Source: Nocardioides sp. URHA0020
Lineage (GTDB): Bacteria; Actinomycetota; Actinomycetes; Propionibacteriales; Nocardioidaceae
Assembly: GCF_000620705.1 (NCBI RefSeq)
Contig: NZ_JIAR01000033.1
Coordinates: forward strand, 168,706 to 232,705
Length of the DNA stretch: 64,000 nt
Direction: 5' to 3'
Below, piece by piece: positions 1-7,276 of this stretch. Positions within the stretch are counted from its first letter, which is position 1. Each line of letters opens with the position of its first letter. The notes under the pieces were generated by a model, which was given only the letters and a program-made list of their open reading frames with translations, was not told where the DNA came from and did not search any database. The position numbers and the translations under genes were made by a program.

Positions 1-98
1 TCGCCGAGCACGTAGAAGAAGAGCAGCCGACCGGTGATGGACCGCTTCAGGTCGCTCGGGCCGTGCTTGTCCAGGTCGGACCCGGCGGTCGTCGTCAC
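1..98 (-). CDS. Amino-acid permease (APC family), N-terminal fragment
   Basis: Only the first 32 codons are in the window; the gene runs off the left edge. The reading frame from a GTG at 98 gives a hydrophilic start followed by SITGRLLFFYVLGD. A short polar tail with a KHGPSDL-like stretch leading straight into the first membrane helix is typical of APC-superfamily amino-acid permeases, which take up amino acids by proton symport. The family is inferred from this short stretch, so substrate and completeness are unknown. It lies just downstream of the response-regulator gene on the same strand, 42 bases after its stop, and could be read from the same transcript. Confidence 0.5.
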   Translation of the reverse strand, partial: MTTTAGSDLDKHGPSDLKRSITGRLLFFYVLG

Positions 99-140
99 CG
101 CCCGTAGGTACCCGGGGCACGACGACCGAAACGGTCCGGG

Positions 141-812
141 TCAGAGCAGGCGGCGGTCCGAGGCCCAGCGGGTCAGCTCGTGGCGTGAGGAGAGCTGGAG
201 CTTGCGCAGCACGCTGGACATGTGGGTCTCGACGGTCTTGATCGAGATGAACAGCTCCTTGGCGACCTCCTTGTAGGCGTAGCCGCGGGCGATCAGGCGC
301 ATCACCTCGCGCTCCCGCTCGGTCAGCCGGTCGAGGTCCTCGTCCACGGCCGCGACGTCGATCGAGCCCGAGAACGCGTCCAGGACGAAGCCCGCGAGTC
401 GCGGCGAGAAGACGGCATCGCCTTCGGCGACCCGACCGATGGCCTGGACCAGCTCGGGACCGGTGATCGTCTTGGTGACGTAGCCGCGGGCGCCGCCACG
501 GATGGTGCCGATGACGTCCTCCGCGGCGTCGCTGACGCTCAGCGCCAGGTAGCGGGTGTCGGGCGAGGCACCGGTCGTCGCCATCCTCCGCATCACCTCG
601 ACGCCGCCGCCACCGGGCAGGTGCACGTCGAGCAGCACCACCTGGGGCCGGTGCAGGGTGACCGCGGCGATCGCCTCGTCGACGTCGGCCGCCTCCGCCA
701 GGATCGTGACGACCCCACGGCCGACGCTCTCCAGCTCCGCGCGCACGCCCCTGCGGAACATCGCGTGGTCGTCGACGATCACGACCCCTACCCCACCGCG
801 CTGCTCACTCAT
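141..812 (-). CDS. LuxR/NarL-family response regulator
   Basis: A 223-residue two-component regulator. The receiver domain (about residues 8-130) starts with the acidic pair in IVDDHAMFRRGV and has the phospho-acceptor Asp in VVLLDVHLPGGGG. The C-terminal GerE-type helix-turn-helix (about 155-220) contains LTEREREVMRLIARG and SIKTVETHMSSVLRKL, the usual DNA-recognition segment. The ATG at 812 was chosen because the receiver begins there and because ATG overlaps the kinase stop by eight bases (ATGAGTGA), an arrangement for translational coupling. The kinase upstream is its obvious partner. With the PspC genes next door, the regulator probably controls an envelope-stress response, possibly including the divergent PspC operon; the targets are inferred. 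Confidence 0.93.
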   Translation of the reverse strand: MSEQRGGVGVVIVDDHAMFRRGVRAELESVGRGVVTILAEAADVDEAIAAVTLHRPQVVLLDVHLPGGGGVEVMRRMATTGASPDTRYLALSVSDAAEDVIGTIRGGARGYVTKTITGPELVQAIGRVAEGDAVFSPRLAGFVLDAFSGSIDVAAVDEDLDRLTEREREVMRLIARGYAYKEVAKELFISIKTVETHMSSVLRKLQLSSRHELTRWASDRRLL

Positions 813-2115
813 CGTGCTCCTCCTGTCGGGGCTGGCGGGCCAGGTGCAGCCGCACCTCGGTCCCGTCGCCGGGCGCGGACCGGATCTCGGCCGAGCCGCC
901 GTGTCGCTGCATCCGGTCCACGATGCTGTTGCGTACGCCGTACCGGTCCGCGGGCACCGTAGCGGGGTCGAAGCCGCGCCCGCGGTCGCGCACGAAGACG
1001 TCGACCGCGTCGGGCGTGATCTCGGCGTACACGTCGACCTTGCCGGTGCCGGCGTGCTTCGCGGCGTTGGTGACCGCCTCGCCCGTGGCGTGCACGATCG
1101 GCCGCAGCTCCTCGCCGAAGTCGCAGTCACCGACGTTGACGACGTCCACGGAGACGGCGTACTCGTCCTCGGTGCGGGCGGCCGCACCCCGCAGGGCGCT
1201 GGCCACGGTGCGCTCGTCGGTGGACTCGCCGGCGTACAGCCAGGCGCGCAGGTCGCGCTCCTGGGCCCGGGCCAGGCGGGCGACCGTGGCGCCGTCGTCG
1301 GCGTTCTTCTGGATCAGCGCGAGGGTCTGCAGCACCGAGTCGTGCAGGTGCGCGGCGACGTCGGCACGCTCCTGGGTGCGCACCCGCTCTGCGCGCTCGT
1401 CGGAGAGGTCGGCGGCGAGACGGTAGACCCACGGGCCGATCACGATCGCGAGCCCGACGACCGTCAGGAGCGCGGCGACGATGATGTCGCGAGCCATCGA
1501 CAGCGAGCCGCCGTGGGCGGAGTAGAGCACGAGCGCCAGCACGATCAGCCCGACGCCGGCGGCCACCCGGGCGTACGACGCCCAGCCACCGTTGCCGAAG
1601 ACGACCCGCATCGGGGCGACCCGGCCGGTGCTCTCCACCCAGCGCTCGCGCTGGGCCTCGTCGGCCTGGCGCCACAGCAGCGCGACGCCGACGATGCCGA
1701 TCAGCAGCGGCCAGAAGACCGCGCCCCGACCGAGCACCGCCTCGAGCAGCAGGATCGCCCCGAAGCCCAGGGCCGCGAGCGCGACCGCCGGGCCGACGTC
1801 GCCCAGGCGCCGGATGCGCCCCGGGCGTCGGCCCCCGCGGGTGGCGCTCTCGATGCCCGGCGCGGCCGTCTCGAAGCGCTGGTCGGAGGGCAGCATCCAC
1901 CACAGGCCGGCGTAGAAGGCGACGCCGAACCCACCGAGGAACGCGGCGAGGACGAAGCCGGCACGCACCCACAGGACCGGCACGGCCAGGTGGTGGGCCA
2001 GACCGGCGGCGACGCCGCCCAGGATCGGCTCCTGGGTGTCGCGGGTCGCTCGGCGGCTCGCTCGGCGGGTCCCGGTCGCACCGGGGTCGACCGCGGTGCC
2101 GTGTGTGCTGCTCAT
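805..2115 (-). CDS. Sensor histidine kinase with N-terminal PspC domain
   Basis: About 436 residues. The N-terminal part (residues 25-90) is a PspC domain: ILGGVAAGLAHHLAVPVLWVR followed by a hydrophobic helix and WWMLPSD. Several more membrane helices follow (about 100-215). The cytoplasmic kinase is of the DesK/NarL type with the phospho-acceptor His in AAHLHDSVLQTL and an ATPase domain with EAVTNAAKHAG and GRGFDP motifs. Fusion of PspC to a kinase is known in actinobacteria and suggests that PspC is the envelope-stress input module. Either the ATG at 2115 or a GTG two codons earlier could be the start. The stop overlaps the regulator start, so the two are one operon. Confidence 0.92.
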   Translation of the reverse strand: MSSTHGTAVDPGATGTRRASRRATRDTQEPILGGVAAGLAHHLAVPVLWVRAGFVLAAFLGGFGVAFYAGLWWMLPSDQRFETAAPGIESATRGGRRPGRIRRLGDVGPAVALAALGFGAILLLEAVLGRGAVFWPLLIGIVGVALLWRQADEAQRERWVESTGRVAPMRVVFGNGGWASYARVAAGVGLIVLALVLYSAHGGSLSMARDIIVAALLTVVGLAIVIGPWVYRLAADLSDERAERVRTQERADVAAHLHDSVLQTLALIQKNADDGATVARLARAQERDLRAWLYAGESTDERTVASALRGAAARTEDEYAVSVDVVNVGDCDFGEELRPIVHATGEAVTNAAKHAGTGKVDVYAEITPDAVDVFVRDRGRGFDPATVPADRYGVRNSIVDRMQRHGGSAEIRSAPGDGTEVRLHLARQPRQEEHDE

Positions 2116-2258
2116 CTCCACTCAATCGTCACACAACGGACAGCCCCCGACCATGAGGGCTGACCCCGACTCGCCCCTGACCACCGGGGTCCCGCCCCCG
2201 GCGAGGATCAGGGTCGTCCCCGATGGTGCGGGGGCTGCGGACCGAGCACGCTGGAGCC

Positions 2259-3596
2259 ATGAACACCACACCGCCCGAAGCACCTCCCCCGCCCTCGGAC
2301 GCCGGCGCCCCGGCCGCCGGTGGGCCGCGGGTCACCCGCGACGAGGTCCGCGACCTCGGTCGCCTGCGGCGCTCGATCAGCGACCGCAAGGTGGCGGGAG
2401 TGGCGGGCGGCCTGGGCCGGCACCTCGACGTCGACCCGCTCGTGCTGCGCGTCGCCTTCGTCGTCCTGGTCTTCTTCGGTGGCGCCGGCCTGATCCTCTA
2501 CGGCGCCTGCTGGCTCCTGGTGCCCAGCGACAACGATCCCCAGGCGACGATCAACCTCGACGACCGCACCCGCTCCATCGTGCTGGTCGGCGTCGGCGTG
2601 CTCGCCGCGATCGCGTTGATCGGCGACAGCTGGGGAGCCTTCTGGTTCCCCTGGCCGCTCGCGGTCGTCGCGCTGGTCGCCCTGTGGATCCTGACCCGCA
2701 ACAAGCCGGCACCGCAGCCGCCGCAGGCCTACTACGGTCCCGTGCCGCCGGTCGCGCCCGACCAGACCACGCCCTACCCCGCTTCGGCGTACGCCGCTCC
2801 CACCTACACCGCTCCCGTCTACACCGGCCCCGCCACCGCGCCGACCTACACCGCACCGACCTACACCGCGCCGACGTACACCGCGCCCGGCTACGAGGCG
2901 CCGATCTCCACGGCGCCCGGCTACGAGGCGCCGGCCTACACCGCGGCCCCGCCGTACTACCCACCGGTGCAGCCGGTCCCGCAGCGGGTGCCGAACCCGC
3001 GCCGTCGGGGGCCGATCCTCTTCTGGTTCACGCTCGCGCTGATCGCGCTGGCTGAGGGGCTCCTGGGCATGATCGACCTGGCTGGCGCGAACGTCGCCGG
3101 TCCGGCGTACCCCGCCCTGGCCGTCGCGATCTGCGGCGTGATGCTGGTGATCGGCGCGTTCTTCGGCCGCGCGGGCGGCATCGTCCTGGTCGGCCTGATC
3201 GCGACGGTCGTGCTGGCCGGCGCGACCGCGGCCGACCAGTGGGACGGTGACACCGTCGACGCCAGGCCACTGACGGCGGCGGGCGTCGAGAGCGACTACC
3301 AGGTCGACGCCGGCGAGATCGTGCTCGACCTGCGCGACGTCGCCGACCTCACCGCGCTCGACGGGCGCACCATCGCGGTCCGGGGCGACGTGGGACACCT
3401 CGAGGTGATCCTGCCGCCCGGCCTCGGAGCGCGGGTCAACGCGAGCGTCGACGGACCGGGCAACATCCAGGTCTTCGACCGGGAGAACGGCGGCATCAAC
3501 ACCACCATGACCGCCTTCGAGGGGTCGGTCAGCGACCCCCGGATCACCATCAATGCCGACCTCGGCGTCGGCGCGATCGAGGTGCACCACCGATGA
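2259..3596 (+). CDS. PspC-domain membrane protein with LiaF-like C-terminus
   Basis: A 445-residue protein with three parts. Residues 35-100 are a PspC domain (KVAGVAGGLGRHLDVDPLVLR and a hydrophobic helix). Residues about 160-245 are a proline/tyrosine-rich linker of repeated TYTAP/YEAP units. Then come four membrane helices and a C-terminal beta-rich domain (about 350-445) resembling the LiaF/DUF2154 domain, a known negative regulator of cell-envelope two-component systems. It is divergent from the PspC-bearing kinase, so a plausible role is to sense or restrain that kinase; this is inferred. The ATG at 2259 is preferred over one 36 bases upstream because the earlier one adds only unrelated residues. 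Its stop overlaps the next gene by four bases. Confidence 0.85.
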   Translation: MNTTPPEAPPPPSDAGAPAAGGPRVTRDEVRDLGRLRRSISDRKVAGVAGGLGRHLDVDPLVLRVAFVVLVFFGGAGLILYGACWLLVPSDNDPQATINLDDRTRSIVLVGVGVLAAIALIGDSWGAFWFPWPLAVVALVALWILTRNKPAPQPPQAYYGPVPPVAPDQTTPYPASAYAAPTYTAPVYTGPATAPTYTAPTYTAPTYTAPGYEAPISTAPGYEAPAYTAAPPYYPPVQPVPQRVPNPRRRGPILFWFTLALIALAEGLLGMIDLAGANVAGPAYPALAVAICGVMLVIGAFFGRAGGIVLVGLIATVVLAGATAADQWDGDTVDARPLTAAGVESDYQVDAGEIVLDLRDVADLTALDGRTIAVRGDVGHLEVILPPGLGARVNASVDGPGNIQVFDRENGGINTTMTAFEGSVSDPRITINADLGVGAIEVHHR

Positions 3597-3967
3597 GCAC
3601 GACAACGACAGACCTGCAGACCGACCGCCAGTCCGGACGGCACCCCGTCAACGTCGGCCACCTGGTCATGGGGATCGCGTTCCTCGGCCTGGTCGGCGTC
3701 TGGGCACTGGTCCAGGGCGACGTCGTGGGCACCGGTGACGTCCGCTGGCTGCTCCCGGTCCCCTGGGTGCTCGCCGGCCTCGCCGGCCTGCTCGCCATCG
3801 GCGTGTCCGGGAGCAAGCGCTGGACCACCCGCCAGGTCGGCTGGATCCCGCCCGCCGACTCCCCCCTCACCGCCGACACCGGCACGGATGCCGGCACGGA
3901 CGCCACCACGTCCACCACCAGCAGCACCGACACCACGGTCCTGGAGACCGACGAGGAGATCCGATGA
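3593..3967 (+). CDS. Small two-helix membrane protein of the PspC operon
   Basis: A 124-residue protein that starts inside the stop of the preceding gene (ATGA) and ends inside the start of the next one (ATGA), so the three genes form one tightly coupled operon. It has two hydrophobic segments (about residues 22-42 and 50-70; GIAFLGLVGVWALVQGDVV and LPVPWVLAGLAGLLAIGVS). The C-terminal tail is rich in Thr, Asp and Ser and is probably disordered. No catalytic motif is visible and I do not recognise a named family. The position between two PspC genes suggests a membrane partner in the same envelope-stress response. Confidence 0.8.
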   Translation: MSTTTTDLQTDRQSGRHPVNVGHLVMGIAFLGLVGVWALVQGDVVGTGDVRWLLPVPWVLAGLAGLLAIGVSGSKRWTTRQVGWIPPADSPLTADTGTDAGTDATTSTTSSTDTTVLETDEEIR

Positions 3968-4161
3968 ACACCATCACCAGCAAGCGACTGACCCGCCGCG
4001 CCGACGACCGGATGATGGCCGGGGTCTGCTCGGGCGTCGCCGACTACCTCGGGCTCGACCCGACCCTGGTCCGCCTGCTCACGGTCGTCGCCGCGCTCTT
4101 CAGCGGTGGCGCGGTCGCGATCGGCTACGTCGCGGCGTGGATCCTCATGCCGGAGGCGTGA
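3964..4161 (+). CDS. Short PspC-domain protein
   Basis: A 65-residue protein that consists almost entirely of a PspC domain: RRADDRMMAGVCSGVADYLG, DPTLVRLLTVV, then a membrane helix ending in AAWILMPEA. Minimal PspC proteins of this size are common in actinobacteria and other bacteria and are thought to sit in the inner membrane as part of a phage-shock-like response. It is the last gene of the three-gene operon and overlaps its predecessor by four bases. Its 3' end overlaps the convergent glycerophosphodiesterase gene by 37 bases, so there is no room for a terminator between them. Confidence 0.88.
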   Translation: MNTITSKRLTRRADDRMMAGVCSGVADYLGLDPTLVRLLTVVAALFSGGAVAIGYVAAWILMPEA

Positions 4162-5123
4162 AGCCGCCTGGCTTCGAGAGTGGTGTCCGGCTGATCGGTG
4201 AAGAGCCCGTCCACCCCCGCGTCGAGGAACGCCTGCGTCTCCTCGATCGAGTCCCCGGGGTCGGACGGGCTCTCGCCACGTCGGTAGCCGGTCGGCAGGA
4301 AGGCGTTCTCGTCGCGCATCGTCCACACGTGCACGAGCAGGCCGGCCGCGTGCGCGTCGGCCACCAGTGCCGACGGGTCGCCGATCGTGCCGGAGCCGGG
4401 GTGCCGGGGCAGGACCAGGTCCTTGGCGACGCCGACGGCGTCGGCCCACTGGGCGACCCGCCGCAGACCAGTCGAGGTCACCAGGTCGAGGCGCCCGGTG
4501 GCCTCGACCAGCTGCACCAGCGGCAGCCCGGTCCGGGACCGCAGCCACTGCAGGTTGGCGGGGTCGAAGGACTGGATGAAGACCGGCGCCTCCGGGCCGC
4601 CGTACCCGTGCACGGACAGGGCATCGAGCAGCGGCTCCTCGAGCGCGAGGCCGAGGTCGGCGAAGTGTGCGGGGCTCTTGGTCTCGGGGTAGACGCCGAT
4701 CTCCCGGCCCAGCCGCTGCGACTCGACGGCCACCAGGCCGAGGATCTCGTCGAAGGTCGGGATGTCGTAGCGCCCGTCGAACCGGGTGTTGTGCGGCCGC
4801 AGCTCGGGCAGCCGCTCGACGGCGCGCAGCGTCTTGAGCTCCGCCAGGGTGAAGTCCTCGACGAACCAGCCCGAGACCAGCCGGCCGTCGATCTCCTTGG
4901 TGGTCAGCCGATCCGCGAACTCGCCGCGCCGCCCGACGTTCGTCGTCCGGCTGATCTCGGCCTCGTGCCGCGCGACGAGGACGCCGTCCTTCGTGGACAC
5001 CAGGTCCGGCTCGACGTAGTCGGCGCCGAGCGCGATCGCCAGGCGGTACGACGCCAGCGTGTGCTCGGGCCGGTAGCCGGGGGCTCCGCGGTGGGCGATG
5101 ACGAGAGGGTCGGCCTGTCGCAT
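4125..5123 (-). CDS. Glycerophosphodiester phosphodiesterase
   Basis: 332 residues with the GDPD TIM-barrel signature. The N-terminal VIAHRGAPGYRPEHTLASY holds the conserved HRG and E, EPDLVSTKDGVLVARHE holds the metal-binding acids and general acid/base His, and ETKSP lies farther on. The enzyme hydrolyses glycerophosphodiesters to glycerol-3-phosphate and an alcohol in phospholipid turnover. No clear signal peptide is seen in the chosen frame, so it is probably cytoplasmic. The start at 5123 is set by the first conserved block lying eight residues in. It is a single gene, convergent with and overlapping the small PspC gene. Confidence 0.92.
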   Translation of the reverse strand: MRQADPLVIAHRGAPGYRPEHTLASYRLAIALGADYVEPDLVSTKDGVLVARHEAEISRTTNVGRRGEFADRLTTKEIDGRLVSGWFVEDFTLAELKTLRAVERLPELRPHNTRFDGRYDIPTFDEILGLVAVESQRLGREIGVYPETKSPAHFADLGLALEEPLLDALSVHGYGGPEAPVFIQSFDPANLQWLRSRTGLPLVQLVEATGRLDLVTSTGLRRVAQWADAVGVAKDLVLPRHPGSGTIGDPSALVADAHAAGLLVHVWTMRDENAFLPTGYRRGESPSDPGDSIEETQAFLDAGVDGLFTDQPDTTLEARRLHASGMRIHAAT

Positions 5124-5242
5124 GGCTCCAGCAGAGCCCAGCCGGGTGGCCGGCCGGCATGGGTGACGTGAACACGGGGTTGCGGGTGGACCCCGGTTAG
5201 GCTCTGCGGCGCAGCAGCACTGGACGAAGGGCAAGAGCAGCC

Positions 5243-5719
5243 ATGGCGCGTGGGGACCACGTCTTCGTGCGTCGTGGTCTCCGCTACAGCCACCACGGCA
5301 TCGACGGCGGCGACGACACGGTGATCCACTACGCCGGACCGCGCGGCCGGGACCGGTGCATCGCCCGCACCTCCATGGCCGAGTTCGCCGCCGGTGGCAC
5401 CGTGCAGGTGCGCTCCTACCAGCAGCGGCTGAGCCCCGACGACACGATGCGGCACGCCGAGTCGCGCCTCGGGGTGGCGGGCTACCGGCTCTTCCGCAAC
5501 AACTGCGAGCACTTCGCCGCCTGGTCCTGCACCGGCCGCGCAGCCAGCAGCCAGGTCCGCCGATGGGCCTTCGGGGCACACGGGGCCGTCGCGTCCGTCG
5601 TCGCGGCGCAGGCGATCGGCGCGCACGTGGCGCTGATCGGCACCGCCGGCGCCGGGCTGTACGCCATGACCGGCCCGCTGCGCCGCCGGCGCGGTCGGTC
5701 GGCGTCCGCCACTTCCTAG
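5243..5719 (+). CDS. LRAT-domain (NlpC/P60-fold) protein
   Basis: 158 residues matching the LRAT fold. An early His (YSHHGIDGG), a second catalytic His region (DTVIHYAG) and the NCEHFAAW motif carrying the catalytic Cys occur in the permuted order expected for LRAT/HRASLS thiol enzymes. Relatives transfer or hydrolyse acyl groups on lipids. A hydrophobic C-terminal stretch (about residues 115-150) probably anchors it in the membrane, as in eukaryotic LRAT proteins. A TAGGCT box at 5196-5201 could be the -10 element. The physiological substrate cannot be told from sequence. It sits between two genes of unrelated function and appears to be transcribed alone. Confidence 0.8.
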   Translation: MARGDHVFVRRGLRYSHHGIDGGDDTVIHYAGPRGRDRCIARTSMAEFAAGGTVQVRSYQQRLSPDDTMRHAESRLGVAGYRLFRNNCEHFAAWSCTGRAASSQVRRWAFGAHGAVASVVAAQAIGAHVALIGTAGAGLYAMTGPLRRRRGRSASATS

Positions 5720-5750
5720 ACACTGCTCCCGGTCAGCCCGGCCCGTCCGC

Positions 5751-5762
5751 CAGGATGGGGCC
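5751..5762 (+). promoter_or_regulatory. Leaderless promoter of the YbaK-like gene
   Basis: CAGGAT at 5751-5756 is followed by exactly six bases and then the ATG. That spacing places the transcription start at the A of the start codon, the pattern of actinobacterial leaderless genes. No ribosome binding site is present. The box deviates from TANNNT at its first base, so this is one of the weaker examples. Confidence 0.4.
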
Positions 5763-6305
5763 ATGAGCACTCCGACCCTCGGCCGCCTCGAGACCGTGCC
5801 GGCCCTGGACCGCCCCGACCTGCTGGCCGAGCCGGTGGCCGCCGCACTCCGCGGCTGGGCGCACGCCGGGCAGGTCGGGGTCGTCGAGATCGACCCGGCG
5901 ATCGCGGACACCGCGGCCCTGGCGGAGGCCTACGACCTCGGCCTCGACACCGGTGCCAACTGCGTCCTGGTCGGTGGTCGGCGCGACGGTGAGGAGCGGG
6001 TCGCCGCCTGCCTCGTGCGCGCCGACACCCGCGCGGACGTCAACAACCTGGTGAAGCGCACGCTCGACGTCCGCAAGGCCTCCTTCCTGGCGATGGACCG
6101 CGCGGTCGAGGAGTCCGGCATGGAGTACGGCGGGATCACGCCGGTCGGGCTGCCGAGCACCTGGCGCCTCCTGGTCGACAGCCGCGTCCTCGACGTCGAG
6201 GTCGCGGTGATCGGATCCGGCGTACGACGCTCCAAGCTGCTCCTGCCGGGCCACCTGGCCGCCGAGCTCCCCGGCGCCGAGGTCATCGACGGGCTGGCCG
6301 GCTGA
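5763..6305 (+). CDS. YbaK/EbsC-family aminoacyl-tRNA deacylase
   Basis: A 180-residue YbaK/ProX-type protein. The family hydrolyses mischarged aminoacyl-tRNAs such as Cys-tRNA(Pro). Visible hallmarks are the NCVLVGG strand, DVNNLVKRTLDVRKASF containing the conserved Lys region, and the GGITPVGLP loop with the GxxxP motif that shapes the substrate pocket. The length agrees with stand-alone family members. The start codon fits a leaderless promoter. It is separated by one base from the lipoprotein gene that follows, so the two are likely co-transcribed. Confidence 0.88.
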   Translation: MSTPTLGRLETVPALDRPDLLAEPVAAALRGWAHAGQVGVVEIDPAIADTAALAEAYDLGLDTGANCVLVGGRRDGEERVAACLVRADTRADVNNLVKRTLDVRKASFLAMDRAVEESGMEYGGITPVGLPSTWRLLVDSRVLDVEVAVIGSGVRRSKLLLPGHLAAELPGAEVIDGLAG

Positions 6306-6306
6306 C

Positions 6307-7218
6307 ATGCGACGCCGGCTCGGCCTCGCGCTCACCTGCCTGATCCTGCTCGCCGGCTGTGCCGACGACGGCTCCGACGCCGCGACCCCGGAGCCGACCG
6401 CGAGCAGGTCGATCCGCACGCTCTCGCCGCTGCCGATGCCGACCCAGGGACCGCCGACCGGCAATCTCGTCGCGGACATGCGGCAGTCCTCGCGCGACGC
6501 CGCGGCCGGGCGGATGGAGGTCTGGATCGACAACGACACCGCCGACACCATCACGCCGGTCCGGGTCACCTACCGCGACCCGCGCTTCCGGACGGCACTG
6601 GCCGGGACGCGCCTGCGGGCGGTCCCCTCGCAGTCCGAGCGCGGCTTCCAGCTCTACCTCCCGCCGCGTCCTGCCTGCGACCACCCGCGGGGCACCGGAA
6701 CCGTCACCGTCACCTACGGCGACACCACCACGACGGTCCCGGTCGAGGACTCGACCGACGTCGCCGGCCGCTTCACGACCGCGCGCTGCCTCGAGCTGGC
6801 GATCGGCCAGGTCGCCGACCTGGCCTGGGACGACGAGATCCCCTTCAGCGGCAAGGCCGGTGACCCCGGCACGCTCACGCTCGTCGTACGCCCGACGGGC
6901 GAGGACGGCCCCGACCTGGTCATCGACACGGTGTCCGGCACGCCGATCCTGGCACCGGTCGGGACCGACGTGTGGCGGCCCGACGTCACGGTCCGCGGCA
7001 CCGACGCACCGTCGCGGGTCGACCTGCCCATCAAGCCCAACCGCTGCGACGACCACGCGTTCCTGGAGTCGGGCGGCGCCACGGCGTTCAAGATCGGCCT
7101 GCACCTCGCCGGCCGTCCGGGCCAGATCACGCTGCGGATGACCATCGCCGGGGCCAAGAACGCGATCGACTTCGCCAAGGCCTCCTGCGGTCAGCTCGAC
7201 ACCGTCTCGGGAGGGTGA
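6307..7218 (+). CDS. Secreted lipoprotein of unknown function
   Basis: 303 residues with a clear lipoprotein signal: MRRR, a hydrophobic core, then the lipobox LLAGC with Cys18 as the lipidation site. The mature protein is rich in beta-prone segments and charged loops, with no membrane helix after the signal. I do not recognise a catalytic motif or named domain. Four cysteines in the mature part (about residues 121, 160, 239 and 298) could form disulfides outside the membrane. It begins one base after the YbaK-like gene stops. Confidence 0.8.
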   Translation: MRRRLGLALTCLILLAGCADDGSDAATPEPTASRSIRTLSPLPMPTQGPPTGNLVADMRQSSRDAAAGRMEVWIDNDTADTITPVRVTYRDPRFRTALAGTRLRAVPSQSERGFQLYLPPRPACDHPRGTGTVTVTYGDTTTTVPVEDSTDVAGRFTTARCLELAIGQVADLAWDDEIPFSGKAGDPGTLTLVVRPTGEDGPDLVIDTVSGTPILAPVGTDVWRPDVTVRGTDAPSRVDLPIKPNRCDDHAFLESGGATAFKIGLHLAGRPGQITLRMTIAGAKNAIDFAKASCGQLDTVSGG

Positions 7219-7264
7219 CGGTCGTCACCGCGAAAACAATTCGCTGACGAAGGGGTCGAGTCCC

Positions 7265-7276
7265 TAGCGTGGGTGG
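7265..7276 (+). promoter_or_regulatory. Leaderless promoter of the ABC exporter operon
   Basis: TAGCGT at 7265-7270 lies six bases before the GTG at 7277, with no ribosome binding site. The box decides the GTG as the start because it places transcription initiation on its first base. Confidence 0.6.

Noticed and set aside
556..2163. Long plus-strand frame opposite the two-component genes
   Set aside because: High-GC antisense artefact; the minus strand encodes clear kinase and receiver motifs.
5124..5723. N-terminal extension of the glycerophosphodiesterase frame
   Set aside because: The extension is antisense to the LRAT-like gene and is low-complexity Arg-rich; the catalytic HRG block begins eight residues after ATG 5123.
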